Source: CAZYVU01 sp964651435
GTDB taxonomy: Bacteria; Desulfobacterota; Syntrophorhabdia; Syntrophorhabdales; CAYQXL01
NCBI GenBank assembly: GCA_964651435.1
Contig: CAZYVU010000015.1
Location: 1 to 58,420, forward strand
DNA: 58,420 nt
Direction of reading: 5' to 3'
Below the pieces are notes generated by a model that saw nothing but the letters and a program-made list of their open reading frames with translations, searched no databases and was not told the DNA's origin. This document shows positions 24,292-33,830 of the stretch, piece after piece. Numbering within the stretch: position 1 is the first letter of the stretch; each line of letters begins with the position of its first letter. Made by a program: the position numbers and the translations under genes.

Positions 24292-25710
24292 TTAGGGCTT
24301 CGTGAATTCGAGCCGCAGGTTTGCGGTGCCCAAGACCCCCGTGTCGGCGTGGATCGTCATCTTGCCGTTCAAAACGATGGAGGTCACCTCGCCGCCAATG
24401 GCGTCCTTCTTGAGCGTCCCCTTGCCTTCAAAAGAGGCGAAGCCGGGGAAGAGGCGGTTCCCCTGAAGAACTACCCCGCCGTGGCCGTTGCCGTTCATCG
24501 TCACCTGCTCGGTCCTTGCCTTCGGGTTCTCCGTGGAGAGGTGGGTTACGTTGTCGAGTTCAATATAGCTTCCACCGGTCAAGGAGCAATAGAGGCGGAC
24601 CGGTTTCCGATAGACGGCGTAGAGGTAGCATGTGCCCTCGATAGGCTGGTTGGCATTCTTGAACTTCACGTTTCCTTTGGAGTCCTCTTCGAGGTACGTC
24701 GCCCTGAGGGACGTCGAGACAGCCGATGTCCAGAGAGAACTCGCATTAATGAACTGCCCCACCGATGACGGACCGTTTCCTACGGTGAGCGTTGCAAGGA
24801 CGGCATTCGTCGTCCTGTCGATGACGGTGACGCTGTCGCCATAGTAGTTCGTTACGTAGAGATACCGGTCGGACCGGTCCATGCAAACGGAGCGCGGTGC
24901 ATTCCCGACGGTGATCGTCGCCGTGATGGCTCTTGTCGCCACCCTGATGACGGAGACTGCGTCGGCATTGTTGTTTGCCACATAGGCATAGGTGCCTGAT
25001 CTATTGAAGGAAATGCCCCTTGGTCCGTCACCGGCGGGTATTGTTGTGGTCGTCCAGTCGTGGCGGTTGATGATCGAGATGGTGTCAGCATTTTCGTTGG
25101 TGACCCAGATGGATGATCCGGACGGGTGGACGCGAAGATCGTAGGGGCCGTCGCCCACGGCGATGGTGCCCGCGATTATTCCGGAACTTGTGAGCATGGT
25201 GACCGTGTCGCTGTACCTGTTTCCGACGTAGATATACTCCCCTGCGGGGTCCATGGCAATACCGTAAGGACCGTCGCCCACGGCGACGCTTTTCACAACC
25301 GTCTTGGCAATAAGGTCGATGATGTCGACCTTATCGGTAGCCTCGTTGGTTACATAAGCCAGGCTCTCTTCATTGTTCACTACGATCCCCTTCGGGTACC
25401 CGCCGGTGGTGATCGTCGCCAGAATGGCCCCGGTTACGGTGCTGATGAGCGAGACGGTGCCCTTATCCTCGTTTGTGACGTAAAGGGTAAAGCCCGCGGC
25501 GCCAACGGCAACGCTTCGGGGTCTGGAGCCTGCGGGCAGCGTGACCGTCCGTGCCACCGTCCGCGTGTCCGTATCGATGAAGGAGATGGTATCAGCATCC
25601 CAGTTGGTGATGTAGGCAAAATGGCCCGGTGGTTGGGAGACGGCATGAGCTGCCGGTGCGACGATACAACAAACGATAATGACAATCAATGTCTTGAGAG
25701 AACGGTACAT
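24292..25710 (-). CDS. secreted YVTN-type seven-bladed beta-propeller protein
   Basis: A 472-residue exported protein, ATG 25710 after AAGGAGGAAATT, with a signal peptide ending PAAHA. Residues 27-325 are seven repeats of about 42 residues of the type (Y/W)VTNE-(A/S)-T-(S/D)-I-x-T-T-x-T--T--G--P-G-----G, for example FAYITNWDADTISFIDTDT and LYVTNEDKGTVSLISTVTG. Such YVTN propellers are found in surface and secreted proteins and in some nitrous-oxide-reductase-like families; they bind ligands or partners, rarely catalyse. Residues 330-472 are a separate beta-rich tail (YLYAVYRKPVRLYCSLTGGSYIELDN). It lies alone, between a decayed propeller and tRNA-Arg, so it may have arrived with the same accessory patch. 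Confidence 0.8.
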   Translation of the reverse strand: MYRSLKTLIVIIVCCIVAPAAHAVSQPPGHFAYITNWDADTISFIDTDTRTVARTVTLPAGSRPRSVAVGAAGFTLYVTNEDKGTVSLISTVTGAILATITTGGYPKGIVVNNEESLAYVTNEATDKVDIIDLIAKTVVKSVAVGDGPYGIAMDPAGEYIYVGNRYSDTVTMLTSSGIIAGTIAVGDGPYDLRVHPSGSSIWVTNENADTISIINRHDWTTTTIPAGDGPRGISFNRSGTYAYVANNNADAVSVIRVATRAITATITVGNAPRSVCMDRSDRYLYVTNYYGDSVTVIDRTTNAVLATLTVGNGPSSVGQFINASSLWTSAVSTSLRATYLEEDSKGNVKFKNANQPIEGTCYLYAVYRKPVRLYCSLTGGSYIELDNVTHLSTENPKARTEQVTMNGNGHGGVVLQGNRLFPGFASFEGKGTLKKDAIGGEVTSIVLNGKMTIHADTGVLGTANLRLEFTKP

Positions 25711-25939
25711 GGCAATTTCCTCCTTATCCCGTCGATATACCTGAATGATGAACCATAAACAGCGTTTTGTAAAGGACTGATCTGTCCGGACCCGGAGAGG
25801 AAACGTGATGAAGCGTGAGAAGACCCGCTAACCACATCTAAGAGGCACGTCGCAGATGGCACCAAAAGGTATGCCTTTGAGGAGGAGGGAAGGTGAACAA
25901 CGGTATTTTTAAGTATTCGCTGCGAACCACTGCAGAAAG

Positions 25940-26013
25940 TGCGCCCAGCAAGACTCGAACTTGCAACCTTTGGATTCGTAGTCCAACGCTCTGTCCAATT
26001 GAGCTATGGGCGC
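25940..26013 (-). tRNA. tRNA-Arg (anticodon ACG)
   Basis: 74 bases fold as a normal tRNA: acceptor GCGCCCA/TGGGCGC, D-arm GCTC...GAGC, anticodon stem TTGGA/TCCAA around the loop CTACGAA, and T-arm GCAAG-TTCGAGT-CTTGC. The anticodon is ACG, read as inosine after TadA action, for CGU/CGC/CGA. The 3' CCA is not encoded. A 5'-half copy lies at 23880-23908. Confidence 0.95.
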
Positions 26014-26033
26014 ATGAAATGAACGTGGAAGTC

Positions 26034-26044
26034 ATTGTAGCATA
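26034..26044 (-). promoter_or_regulatory. extended -10 promoter of tRNA-Arg
   Basis: On the minus strand TATGCTACAAT contains TACAAT with an upstream TG (extended -10), about 21 bases before the tRNA 5' end. A -35 box is weak. Confidence 0.4.
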
Positions 26045-26109
26045 TTTCGGCGGTAAAGTTGTAGACTTTTTGAAATCCCTCGCTGTCCGGCGTTGTGCGA
26101 TAACCGGCC

Positions 26110-26138
26110 TTGTTTTTGAGGCGGCCAGGCGTTATAGT
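26110..26138 (+). promoter_or_regulatory. sigma70-type promoter of the glycine-zipper lipoprotein gene
   Basis: TTGTTT (26110-26115), a 17-base spacer and TATAGT (26133-26138), 35 bases before ATG 26173. Confidence 0.55.
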
Positions 26139-26172
26139 AACCAGAGAAGGACAGAATAACTGGAGGTGTACT

Positions 26173-26544
26173 ATGAAGTATGTTGCTTTGGCTCTCCTGG
26201 TTGTGGCCGCAGGCTTTATGGTGATTTCTTGCGAGTCCATCGGCGGGTTGAGTGACACCACAAAAGGTGCCGCCATCGGCACGGGTGTCGGGGCTATCGC
26301 CGGCCAGATTATTGGTGGCAATACTGCGGGAACGCTGATTGGTGCAGGGGCCGGCGCGCTTCTTGGCGGTATTGTGGGCCACGAGATGGATTATCAGAAG
26401 CAGAAAAGCGCCCAGCAGAAGGCCACGGTTTCGGCCAATCAGAGCGACCAGCCTCCCGGACAGTGGGTCGACGTGCCCGGACAGTGGGTGAACGGAAAGT
26501 GGGTACCCGCCCACCGGGCTTGGGTTCCCGTTAACCCGCAGTGA
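26173..26544 (+). CDS. glycine-zipper outer-membrane lipoprotein with Trp repeat tail
   Basis: A 123-residue lipoprotein starting at ATG 26173 after GGAGGTG. Lipobox MVISC (residues 16-20). Residues 28-70 are a double glycine zipper, KGAAIGTGVGAIAGQIIGG and AGTLIGAGAGALLGGIVGHE, as in SlyB/OmpA-like 2TM-glycine-zipper lipoproteins that insert paired helices in a membrane. The tail has GQWVDVPGQWVNGKWVPAHRAWVP, repeated W-V units like the YXWGXW family. These proteins are linked to envelope stress, but no function is settled. The next gene follows at 26615 in the same direction and may be co-transcribed. Confidence 0.75.
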   Translation: MKYVALALLVVAAGFMVISCESIGGLSDTTKGAAIGTGVGAIAGQIIGGNTAGTLIGAGAGALLGGIVGHEMDYQKQKSAQQKATVSANQSDQPPGQWVDVPGQWVNGKWVPAHRAWVPVNPQ

Positions 26545-26614
26545 CGGCTTGACGTCATCGAGGGGTAGTTTCTTTCGGAAGTTGCACAACAAAGCATTGC
26601 GTGGGGAGGAACGT

Positions 26615-27193
26615 ATGGAACGAACACTGAGAATCTTTTTTCTTATGGCCCTCTTTGTCGCCCTCGTTGGTGTGGGTACTGCAACGACGGCGGTAGCTGA
26701 CAGTCATACATCGTTGACCAAAACCTTTGAACGCCAGGGCGTGGGCTATACGATCAAGTATCCTGGCGCCTGGAAGGCGAGCTTCGACTCCGGAAAGGCG
26801 CTTTTCAACGGCGCTAAGACGGAAAAAGACATAGGACCGGCGGTCGGCGTACGGAACGTGAAAAGCACCAAGGTTGAAGGCGGTGTCTACAAGGATATTG
26901 ACGCTATCGTGAAGGATATCGAGAGTCAGCTTGTATCGAAAGAGTTGAAAGATGTTAAGGTATACCCAGCCGAACCTTACACCTATCAAAAAGGCGGGGT
27001 GAAGGTTGTGGGGAAACAGTTTTCCGCCGAGTATATCTATGCGGGCAGCCCCTACCGGCAGTGGTTCGTGATTGTTCCGAGGCCGGACGGAAGGATGTTC
27101 CACCTGTGGTATTTCGTGTCCAACGTGGCTACCTACGATAAGAACTTGGAAACGGCCAAGGCTATGCTCGATTCCTGGATGATTCAGAAATAA
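26615..27193 (+). CDS. exported PsbP/DUF1795-like protein
   Basis: A 192-residue secreted protein. ATG 26615 is preferred because GGGGAGGAACG precedes it and a signal peptide (residues 1-28, ending TTAVADS) follows. The mature part begins FERQGVGYTIKYPGAWKASFDSGKALF, then IGPAVGVRNV, and ends LWYFVSNVATYDKNLETAKAMLDSW. The pattern 'Y-I-YP--W', a few strands and a C-terminal helix that ends in M-x-S-W is that of PsbP/MOG1-fold lipobox or exported proteins such as the DUF1795 group, whose function is mostly unknown. The gene ends 9 bases before the convergent mrdA gene, with no clear terminator. Confidence 0.6.
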   Translation: MERTLRIFFLMALFVALVGVGTATTAVADSHTSLTKTFERQGVGYTIKYPGAWKASFDSGKALFNGAKTEKDIGPAVGVRNVKSTKVEGGVYKDIDAIVKDIESQLVSKELKDVKVYPAEPYTYQKGGVKVVGKQFSAEYIYAGSPYRQWFVIVPRPDGRMFHLWYFVSNVATYDKNLETAKAMLDSWMIQK

Positions 27194-27202
27194 CGCTTCG
27201 GT

Positions 27203-29005
27203 TTAGGGGGCTTTTGCTTCCCTGACGACGGGTGGTTTCTCCCGCAAAAGGCTTTCCGTTAGAGCCTTGGCGAAGGGAGCGGCGGCGGAAGCGCCATGGC
27301 CGCCGTGTTCAACGAGAATACACATGGCGACTGACGGGTTTTCGGTCGGGGCATAGGCGATGAACCAGGCATGGTCGCCGGCCCCGCGCCCTTTTTCAAG
27401 GGCTACGGTCTGGGCCGTCCCTGTTTTCCCCCCCATGGAAATGTCCTGAATGCGTGATCCGTAGGCCGTTCCTCGCTGCTCATTGACGACACCGCGCATG
27501 GCATCGTTGACGAGCGCAATGGTTTCCTTCTTCAGCTTTACGTTGCTTTCCATAACCGGTTCGAGCTTCTTGATCAGCTTGCCGTCGGGACCTACGACCT
27601 TGTCGACGAGCCGAGGCTTGTAGGTGGTACCCTGGTTTGCCACAAAGGAGGCCAACTGGGCGAGCTGCAAGGGGGTAAGCCACACGGCACCCTGACCGAT
27701 GGAAACGGATAGCGTCTCGCCCTCGTACCAGGGAACGCCCTGTGTCTTCTTCTTCCATTCCGACGACGGCACGAGACCCTGTTTTTCGCCCGGCAAATCA
27801 ATGCCCGCCGTTCTGCCGAGACCTATGGCTGATGCCATGGCGTGAATCCGATCGACGCCCATCTTCAGACCCACGTTGTAGAAGAATACGTCGCAAGACT
27901 CGACGATACCCCGGTGAACGTTAACCTGTCCGTGGCCTTCTTTTTTCCAGCACCGGAAAACGCGGCCCCCGTAGGGCAGGCCGCCGCGGCAGAAAAAGCT
28001 TGTCCTGTCGTTTATAATGCCCTCGTCGAGCGCCTTTAACGCCAGCACAATCTTGAACGTTGACCCAGGTGGGAACCTTCCCTGCGTGACGCGGTTCTGA
28101 AGGGGGTGCTGCTTGTCCGTAATGAGTTCCCGCCATTCCTCCTTCTTGATGCCTGTGGAGAAGGAGTTGGGATCGAAGGCAGGCCTGCTGAGCAGGGCCA
28201 CGACGCCGCCGGTCTTTGGGTCAAGGGCAACGATGCCCCCTTTCTTGTTTTCAAACATCTGCTCCACCACCTGCTGTGTGTCCATGTCCACGTGGAGATA
28301 CAGGTTATTCCCGGGAATTGGTTCCTTGATATCGAGGGTTCGTATCTCGCGGCCCGAGGCGTCCACCTCGACCCTCCGTTCCCCGTCGATGCCACGGAGG
28401 TAGGCCTCGTACTGGCGCTCAAGCCCGTACTTGCCGATAAAATCTCCCTGGGAGTAGCCTTTGTATTCTTTGCCTTTCAGCTCATCTTCGCTGATCTCCG
28501 AGACGTACCCAAGGGCATGGGCCAGCATGCGCCCGTAGGGGTAGTACCTGCGGGGTTCAATCTGGCTGGACACACCGTGTAGGTAAACCCGATGGGCCTC
28601 GATCTTTGCCACCTCATCCATGGTAATGTCGGCCTTGATCTTTACGGGAAAGGAGGAGGGAAGGCCGCTGGAGCTCTTCAGCTTTTGGACGATCTCCTCC
28701 CTATCCATGTTGATCAGCCTGGCCAGCCCATCAACGGTCTGGCTGAAGTCCTCAATATCCTCGGGCGTTATGTAGAGGTTGAAAGAGGGCCTCGAGTCGG
28801 CAAGTATTTTTCCTGTTCTGTCAAAAATGATGCCTCGAGGGGCAAGCACCTTCCTGATCCGTATACGGTTCTGTTCGGACATCTTCCGAAGCTCGTCGCC
28901 CTTCATAATCTGTAGGTCCCACAGCTTGATGGTTAGTATGATGAGGGTGAACACGATGATCATCGTGCACCACTTATACTTCAGGCCGCTTCGATCCTCT
29001 TTCAT
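27203..29005 (-). CDS. mrdA: penicillin-binding protein 2, elongasome transpeptidase
   Basis: A 600-residue class B PBP that cross-links side-wall peptidoglycan during elongation. Residues 12-32 are a single membrane helix (WCTMIIVFTLIILTIKLWDL), then the pedestal domain (RIRKVLAPRGIIFDRTGKILADS, GRMLAHALGYVSEI), then the transpeptidase domain with PGSTFKI (SxxK, about 313-318), SCD in VESCDVFFYN (about 371) and KTGTA (about 527). All catalytic motifs are present. ATG 29005 overlaps the mreD stop (ATGA). It is the last gene of mreB-mreC-mreD-mrdA. rodA, often next, is not on this side: the following gene is convergent. Confidence 0.95.
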   Translation of the reverse strand: MKEDRSGLKYKWCTMIIVFTLIILTIKLWDLQIMKGDELRKMSEQNRIRIRKVLAPRGIIFDRTGKILADSRPSFNLYITPEDIEDFSQTVDGLARLINMDREEIVQKLKSSSGLPSSFPVKIKADITMDEVAKIEAHRVYLHGVSSQIEPRRYYPYGRMLAHALGYVSEISEDELKGKEYKGYSQGDFIGKYGLERQYEAYLRGIDGERRVEVDASGREIRTLDIKEPIPGNNLYLHVDMDTQQVVEQMFENKKGGIVALDPKTGGVVALLSRPAFDPNSFSTGIKKEEWRELITDKQHPLQNRVTQGRFPPGSTFKIVLALKALDEGIINDRTSFFCRGGLPYGGRVFRCWKKEGHGQVNVHRGIVESCDVFFYNVGLKMGVDRIHAMASAIGLGRTAGIDLPGEKQGLVPSSEWKKKTQGVPWYEGETLSVSIGQGAVWLTPLQLAQLASFVANQGTTYKPRLVDKVVGPDGKLIKKLEPVMESNVKLKKETIALVNDAMRGVVNEQRGTAYGSRIQDISMGGKTGTAQTVALEKGRGAGDHAWFIAYAPTENPSVAMCILVEHGGHGASAAAPFAKALTESLLREKPPVVREAKAP

Positions 29006-29496
29006 CGGGCAGTCTCAACGAAGCGTTCGTTCAGCCGTTCTATAAGGTGAAGGATAAAAATGGATGTGAAACCCGTGAAAACAGCATTGGGCAGCGTGTA
29101 GAAGAAGACGTTAAGGAGATTGCTCAGGTCGCCTTTTGTGACAACGGCAAGCATAAGATAGAGGAGGGACTCGACAAGGGCGTAAAGGCCGGAGAAGAAA
29201 GCGAACATATACTTCGATTCTATGAACAATTTCCGCTTCAGGAAGATAGTGGCAAGAAAAAGAACCAGCTTTGTAAATACGATCGTTCCGTTAGGGGCGG
29301 CCGTCAGAATCTCCTGGGAAAGGGCGACGAAGATGGTAACGATGATCCCCGACCGGGGTTCCATATAGAGAGCTCCATAGAGAACCAGCGGAAGCCCCAG
29401 ATCGGGTTTAAAAAACTCGAAGGGGAAAAAGGCCAGGAGGGCCGACTCAAGCATGGAGAGGGCAATGCCGATGACGGAATAAGCGATGGTTTTCAC
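29002..29496 (-). CDS. mreD: rod shape-determining protein MreD
   Basis: A 164-residue inner-membrane protein with five or six hydrophobic helices. The MreD pattern is weak in sequence but clear here: LESALLAFFPFEFFKPDLGLPLVLYGAL, then EPRSGIIVTIFVALSQEILTAAPNG (the family's GL-xG---D-L---P-G region) and helical repeats to FILHLIERL. It starts with GTG 29496 overlapping the mreC stop by 4 bases and ends overlapping mrdA. MreD bridges MreC and the PBP2-RodA enzyme in the elongation complex. Position between mreC and mrdA settles the name. Confidence 0.92.
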   Translation of the reverse strand: MKTIAYSVIGIALSMLESALLAFFPFEFFKPDLGLPLVLYGALYMEPRSGIIVTIFVALSQEILTAAPNGTIVFTKLVLFLATIFLKRKLFIESKYMFAFFSGLYALVESLLYLMLAVVTKGDLSNLLNVFFYTLPNAVFTGFTSIFILHLIERLNERFVETAR

Positions 29497-30296
29497 GGCT
29501 TTTTCAGCACCAGAATTTCATCAAGCCTCTTGTAGTCGTTAAAGGGCATAACGTCGATATCGGCAAAGATGCCCGCTTTTCCCACTGCGACGGTGGTGAC
29601 GAGACCCACCGGTATGCCCTTCGGATAGACACCATCCTTGCCTGAGGTGATGAGCTTGTCACCGCTTTCTGGCTGATCCGTCTTTCGCACATACTTTAGG
29701 CGGCAGGCCGACTGCCCTGTCCCCTCCAGGACACCGCGCGTATTCTTGCCATCAACGTAGACGTCGACGGAAGAATTGGTGTCGTTGATAACCATGACCT
29801 TGGAATGCCACGGATGGACCTCTACTATCTGGCCCACAAGCCCTTCGCCGGTCAGAACGGTCATGCGCTCCTTGAGCCCCGAATTCTTGCCCTTATCGAT
29901 GATGATGCACTTGTACCAGTTCTTGAGGTCCTCGCCGATGACCCGGGCCGCCACGTATGCGCCGGGGGTTCGCTGACTGAAAGCGAGAAGAGCGCGGAGG
30001 CGATGGTTTTCCTTTTCTATTTCGGCCAGTTTCTGATTCTCTAATTCAAGGGCTTCCACCCTCTTTGCGAGAGTGGCGTTCTCCTTTTTTGTGCGGACAA
30101 GGTTGAAATAGGTGTCAAAGACGTGGCCGACACCCCCCGTAACCGTATGAACGCCTTTAAGCACGGGACCGGCCGCAGCGCCAAGGATGTTTTTCGCCCA
30201 CACAAACCCCTGAGTCACATACGGTGTCCCCGTAAAGACCAGGAGGGATGTTCCAAGCACTACTACCGCGATAATGATGAAAACCGGATGTCTCAA
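29493..30296 (-). CDS. mreC: rod shape-determining protein MreC
   Basis: A 267-residue protein: one membrane helix near the N-terminus (FIIIAVVVLGTSLLVF), a coiled coil (about 55-100, VRTKKENATLAKRVEALELENQKLAEIEKENHRL begins it) and the two-barrel MreC periplasmic domain (AYVAARVIGEDLKNWYKCIIIDKG, GLVGQIVEVHPWHSKVMVIND, GDKLITSGKDGVYPKGIPVG). MreC organises PBP2 and RodA along MreB. The start is a TTG at 30296, with GGAG only two bases before it; I see no better start. Twelve bases separate it from mreB. Confidence 0.94.
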   Translation of the reverse strand: MRHPVFIIIAVVVLGTSLLVFTGTPYVTQGFVWAKNILGAAAGPVLKGVHTVTGGVGHVFDTYFNLVRTKKENATLAKRVEALELENQKLAEIEKENHRLRALLAFSQRTPGAYVAARVIGEDLKNWYKCIIIDKGKNSGLKERMTVLTGEGLVGQIVEVHPWHSKVMVINDTNSSVDVYVDGKNTRGVLEGTGQSACRLKYVRKTDQPESGDKLITSGKDGVYPKGIPVGLVTTVAVGKAGIFADIDVMPFNDYKRLDEILVLKKP

Positions 30297-30308
30297 GTCT
30301 CCAGTTTC

Positions 30309-31349
<1,041 letters not shown>

Positions 31350-31387
31350 CAATTGTCCTCTCTGGTTAATGTTGAAAAACTCGGTCT

Positions 31388-31416
31388 AATATACTATTTT
31401 AGATAGTCAAAATCAA
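31388..31416 (-). promoter_or_regulatory. sigma70 promoter of the mreBCD-mrdA operon
   Basis: On the minus strand TTGATT (31416-31411), a 17-base spacer and TATATT (31393-31388) lie about 40 bases before the mreB start. Confidence 0.6.
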
Positions 31417-31433
31417 TAAGCCGGAGCGTTCAA

Positions 31434-32822
31434 ATGCTAAGATTTATGAGGAAGTACGCAACAGGTTACCTTATCAAGGCCCTTTTTGGTGTCATCATTG
31501 TTGTATTCATTTTCTGGGGTGTTGGGTCCTTCCGCGACCCTGAGCACGTTGTAGCCGAAGTTGGCCCGTACAAGGTGAGCGCTACGGAATATCGGGATTC
31601 ATATAACCGGTTGACCAATTTTTACCGCATGCTTTTTCGGGAAAAATTCGACGAGAACGTGGTCAAGGAGCTGAAGCTTCGCGAGAAGGCCATGGATGAC
31701 ATTGTAAATCAGTATCTGCTGCTGATTCAGGCCAAGGAGTTCGGGCTTTCTGTGGGCGACAAGGAGTTCGGCGAACGCTTGGCCCGCATGGCTGAGTTTC
31801 AGACGAACGGCCAGTTCGATCAAAAGAGATACGTGGAGATTCTGAAACGAAACGGCATGGATCCGAAGCAGTTTGAAGAATCGGAGCGGCGGTCCATGCT
31901 GACCCAGAAGGTTGCAGCCGTTCTTGGTGACACGGCGGCATCACCATCGGATTCAGAGGCTTATGCAAAGTACGTCACCATGCGAGGCAGGGTCAACGTC
32001 GGCTATCAGGAGTTTAGCCCATCCGATTACAGGGGAAAGGTAAACGTGACCGAAAAGGAAGTGGCGGACCTCTACGAAAAGGATAAGGGGGCCTACAGGA
32101 CCGAGCCGGTATACCATCTCAAGCAGGTGATCATCGAGCCCAAGGCCGGGATGAAAGACGATCAGGTCTATCTGGAGCTTTTGAAAACAAAGGATGTGGA
32201 GGGGTACGCCAGGCAGAAAGGGCTTCAGGTCGCCGACCTCGGAAGCCTCAAGGAGACGGTTCTTTCCAAGCGGCTGAAGGAGCTCAAGGCTGAGAACGTG
32301 TTAAAGGACTTGAAAAAAGGCGAGATCTCTCTTCCGGTCAGGGACGCGGGCCGTTCGTACATCTTTCTTCTCGTGGATAAGGAGGATGGCAAGCCCATGG
32401 ATAAGACCATGGTGCTGAAGGAGATAGAGGAAAAGCTGAGGGCTCAGAAGGCCAAGGAGATGGCAAAGGCCTTGGCCGAAGACGCTATAGCGAAGAAGAC
32501 AATTGCTGCCAAGAAGGAGACGGGACTCGTACCCAGAAACATGACCGTTCTTCCTGACCTGGGCGCCATACCGAAGGATTATCCGGACCTGCTCTCCCTG
32601 ACGGAAAAGAACCCTGTTTACGGCAAGGCCGTCGAAATGAACGGAAAGTATTATGCCTTTATTTTTAAGGGGGAAAAGGTGCCGGATCAGGCTGAGTGGG
32701 ACAAGGAGAAGGCAGCCTTCAAGCAGTCACTGGCGGCCCAGAGCCGCGAAGAAGTGGTCAGGGCGCTCCTGGAGGACCTGAAGAAGAAGGAGAAGGTCAA
32801 GATCCGCTGGGAAGAAATATGA
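31434..32822 (+). CDS. PpiD/SurA-type periplasmic folding chaperone
   Basis: A 462-residue inner-membrane-anchored protein. Residues 13-31 are one membrane helix (IKALFGVIIVVFIFWGVGSF), as in PpiD, followed by a SurA_N-like domain (VVAEVGPYKVSATEYRDSYN, LREKAMDDIVNQYLLLIQAKEFGLSVGDKEF). The region around 225-330 has the place of a parvulin prolyl-isomerase domain (YHLKQVIIEPKAG, GEISLPVRDAG) but is short and lacks a clear isomerase core, so it may act as a chaperone only. It helps outer-membrane and secreted proteins fold after Sec. The gene ends 3 bases before tsaD, heading the operon ppiD-like-tsaD-rsmA-DUF4911-tldD. Confidence 0.8.
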   Translation: MLRFMRKYATGYLIKALFGVIIVVFIFWGVGSFRDPEHVVAEVGPYKVSATEYRDSYNRLTNFYRMLFREKFDENVVKELKLREKAMDDIVNQYLLLIQAKEFGLSVGDKEFGERLARMAEFQTNGQFDQKRYVEILKRNGMDPKQFEESERRSMLTQKVAAVLGDTAASPSDSEAYAKYVTMRGRVNVGYQEFSPSDYRGKVNVTEKEVADLYEKDKGAYRTEPVYHLKQVIIEPKAGMKDDQVYLELLKTKDVEGYARQKGLQVADLGSLKETVLSKRLKELKAENVLKDLKKGEISLPVRDAGRSYIFLLVDKEDGKPMDKTMVLKEIEEKLRAQKAKEMAKALAEDAIAKKTIAAKKETGLVPRNMTVLPDLGAIPKDYPDLLSLTEKNPVYGKAVEMNGKYYAFIFKGEKVPDQAEWDKEKAAFKQSLAAQSREEVVRALLEDLKKKEKVKIRWEEI

Positions 32823-32825
32823 AGC

Positions 32826-33830
32826 ATGATCATTCTGGGCATCGATAGTTCTTGCGATGATACGTCCCTGGCCCTTGTCAGGGATGGGAGCGAGATCATC
32901 AGCAACGTTGTCTCCAGTCAGATCGAGCTCCACCGCCATTTTGGAGGAGTGGTGCCCGAGTTGGCCTCCCGTAAGCATGTCGAGATCATAGATGTCGTAT
33001 ACAAGGATGTTCTGGCGGGCGGATGCAGGCGGCAGGAGGAGATAGATGTCATCGCCGTGACGTCCGGGCCGGGCCTTATCGGATCGCTGCTCGTGGGCCT
33101 CTCTTTCGGCAAAGGCCTTGCCCTCTCCCTGAGGAAGCCCCTTGTTGCAGTCAACCATGTTCTGGCCCACGCCACAGCCATATTTCTGGAGCGGCAGGTC
33201 TCTTTTCCTTACATTGCTCTCGTCGTGAGCGGGGGCCACACGACGATACTGCGCGTAGACGACTTTGATGCGTTCACCATTGTAGGAACGACAAGGGACG
33301 ATGCAGCCGGCGAGGCCTTTGATAAGATAGCAAAGTTCCTGGGCCTCGGGTATCCGGGCGGCATTATCATTGAAGAGCTGGCACAAAAGGGCAGTGGGGA
33401 CTATGTGTCTTTTCCTAGGCCCATGAAGGACGACAAGAATTACGATTTTAGCTTCAGTGGTTTGAAGACATCGTTCATAAATTACATTAAGAAAAATGGT
33501 ATAAGTGATGAAAATAGAAGCGATATATTGTCCTCATTCCAGGAGGCTGCCTTCGAGGTGCTGTCTGACAAGACCTTGCGGGCAGCCGAGGATTTGGGCA
33601 TCAAGACTGTGGTTATAGGGGGTGGGGTGGCATCCAACGGGCGGCTTCGCGAAGTAATGGAAAGAGAGGGAGGCCGTCGCGGCAAAGAGGTTTTCTTTTC
33701 CTCTCCACGGTTTTGCACCGATAACGGCGCCATGGTCGCGTCGTTAGGATGGCGCCTTGCCGAGCGGGGTATCTTTTCGAGTATCAACGTGCGGGCTTTT
33801 TCGAGAATGACCCTGTCGCCCCGGTGCTGA
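32826..33830 (+). CDS. tsaD: tRNA N6-threonylcarbamoyladenosine transferase TsaD
   Basis: A 334-residue ASKHA-fold enzyme that transfers threonylcarbamoyl to A37 of ANN-reading tRNAs, with TsaB/TsaE partners not in this window. The N-terminus ILGIDSSCDDTSLALV is the family start. Metal-site His pair is in VNHVLAHATAIF (H-x3-H), then FPYIALVVSGGHTTIL, TRDDAAGEAFDKIAKFLGLGYPGG, and near the end VVIGGGVASNGRLREVM and FCTDNGAMVASLGW with the metal Asp. Essential in nearly all bacteria. It sits in the ppiD-like/rsmA operon; rsmA starts inside its last codons. Confidence 0.95.
   Translation: MIILGIDSSCDDTSLALVRDGSEIISNVVSSQIELHRHFGGVVPELASRKHVEIIDVVYKDVLAGGCRRQEEIDVIAVTSGPGLIGSLLVGLSFGKGLALSLRKPLVAVNHVLAHATAIFLERQVSFPYIALVVSGGHTTILRVDDFDAFTIVGTTRDDAAGEAFDKIAKFLGLGYPGGIIIEELAQKGSGDYVSFPRPMKDDKNYDFSFSGLKTSFINYIKKNGISDENRSDILSSFQEAAFEVLSDKTLRAAEDLGIKTVVIGGGVASNGRLREVMEREGGRRGKEVFFSSPRFCTDNGAMVASLGWRLAERGIFSSINVRAFSRMTLSPRC

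Noticed and set aside
25893..26159. Plus-strand frame with a good ribosome-binding site across tRNA-Arg
   Set aside because: Its sequence (SKTRTCNLWIRSPTLCPIEL) is the classic translation of the antisense of a tRNA; the tRNA is certain.
31374..31400. Promoter for the ppiD-like operon (TTGAAA with TATTTT)
   Set aside because: The -10 box is poor and it overlaps the much better mreB promoter on the other strand; not listed as a feature.
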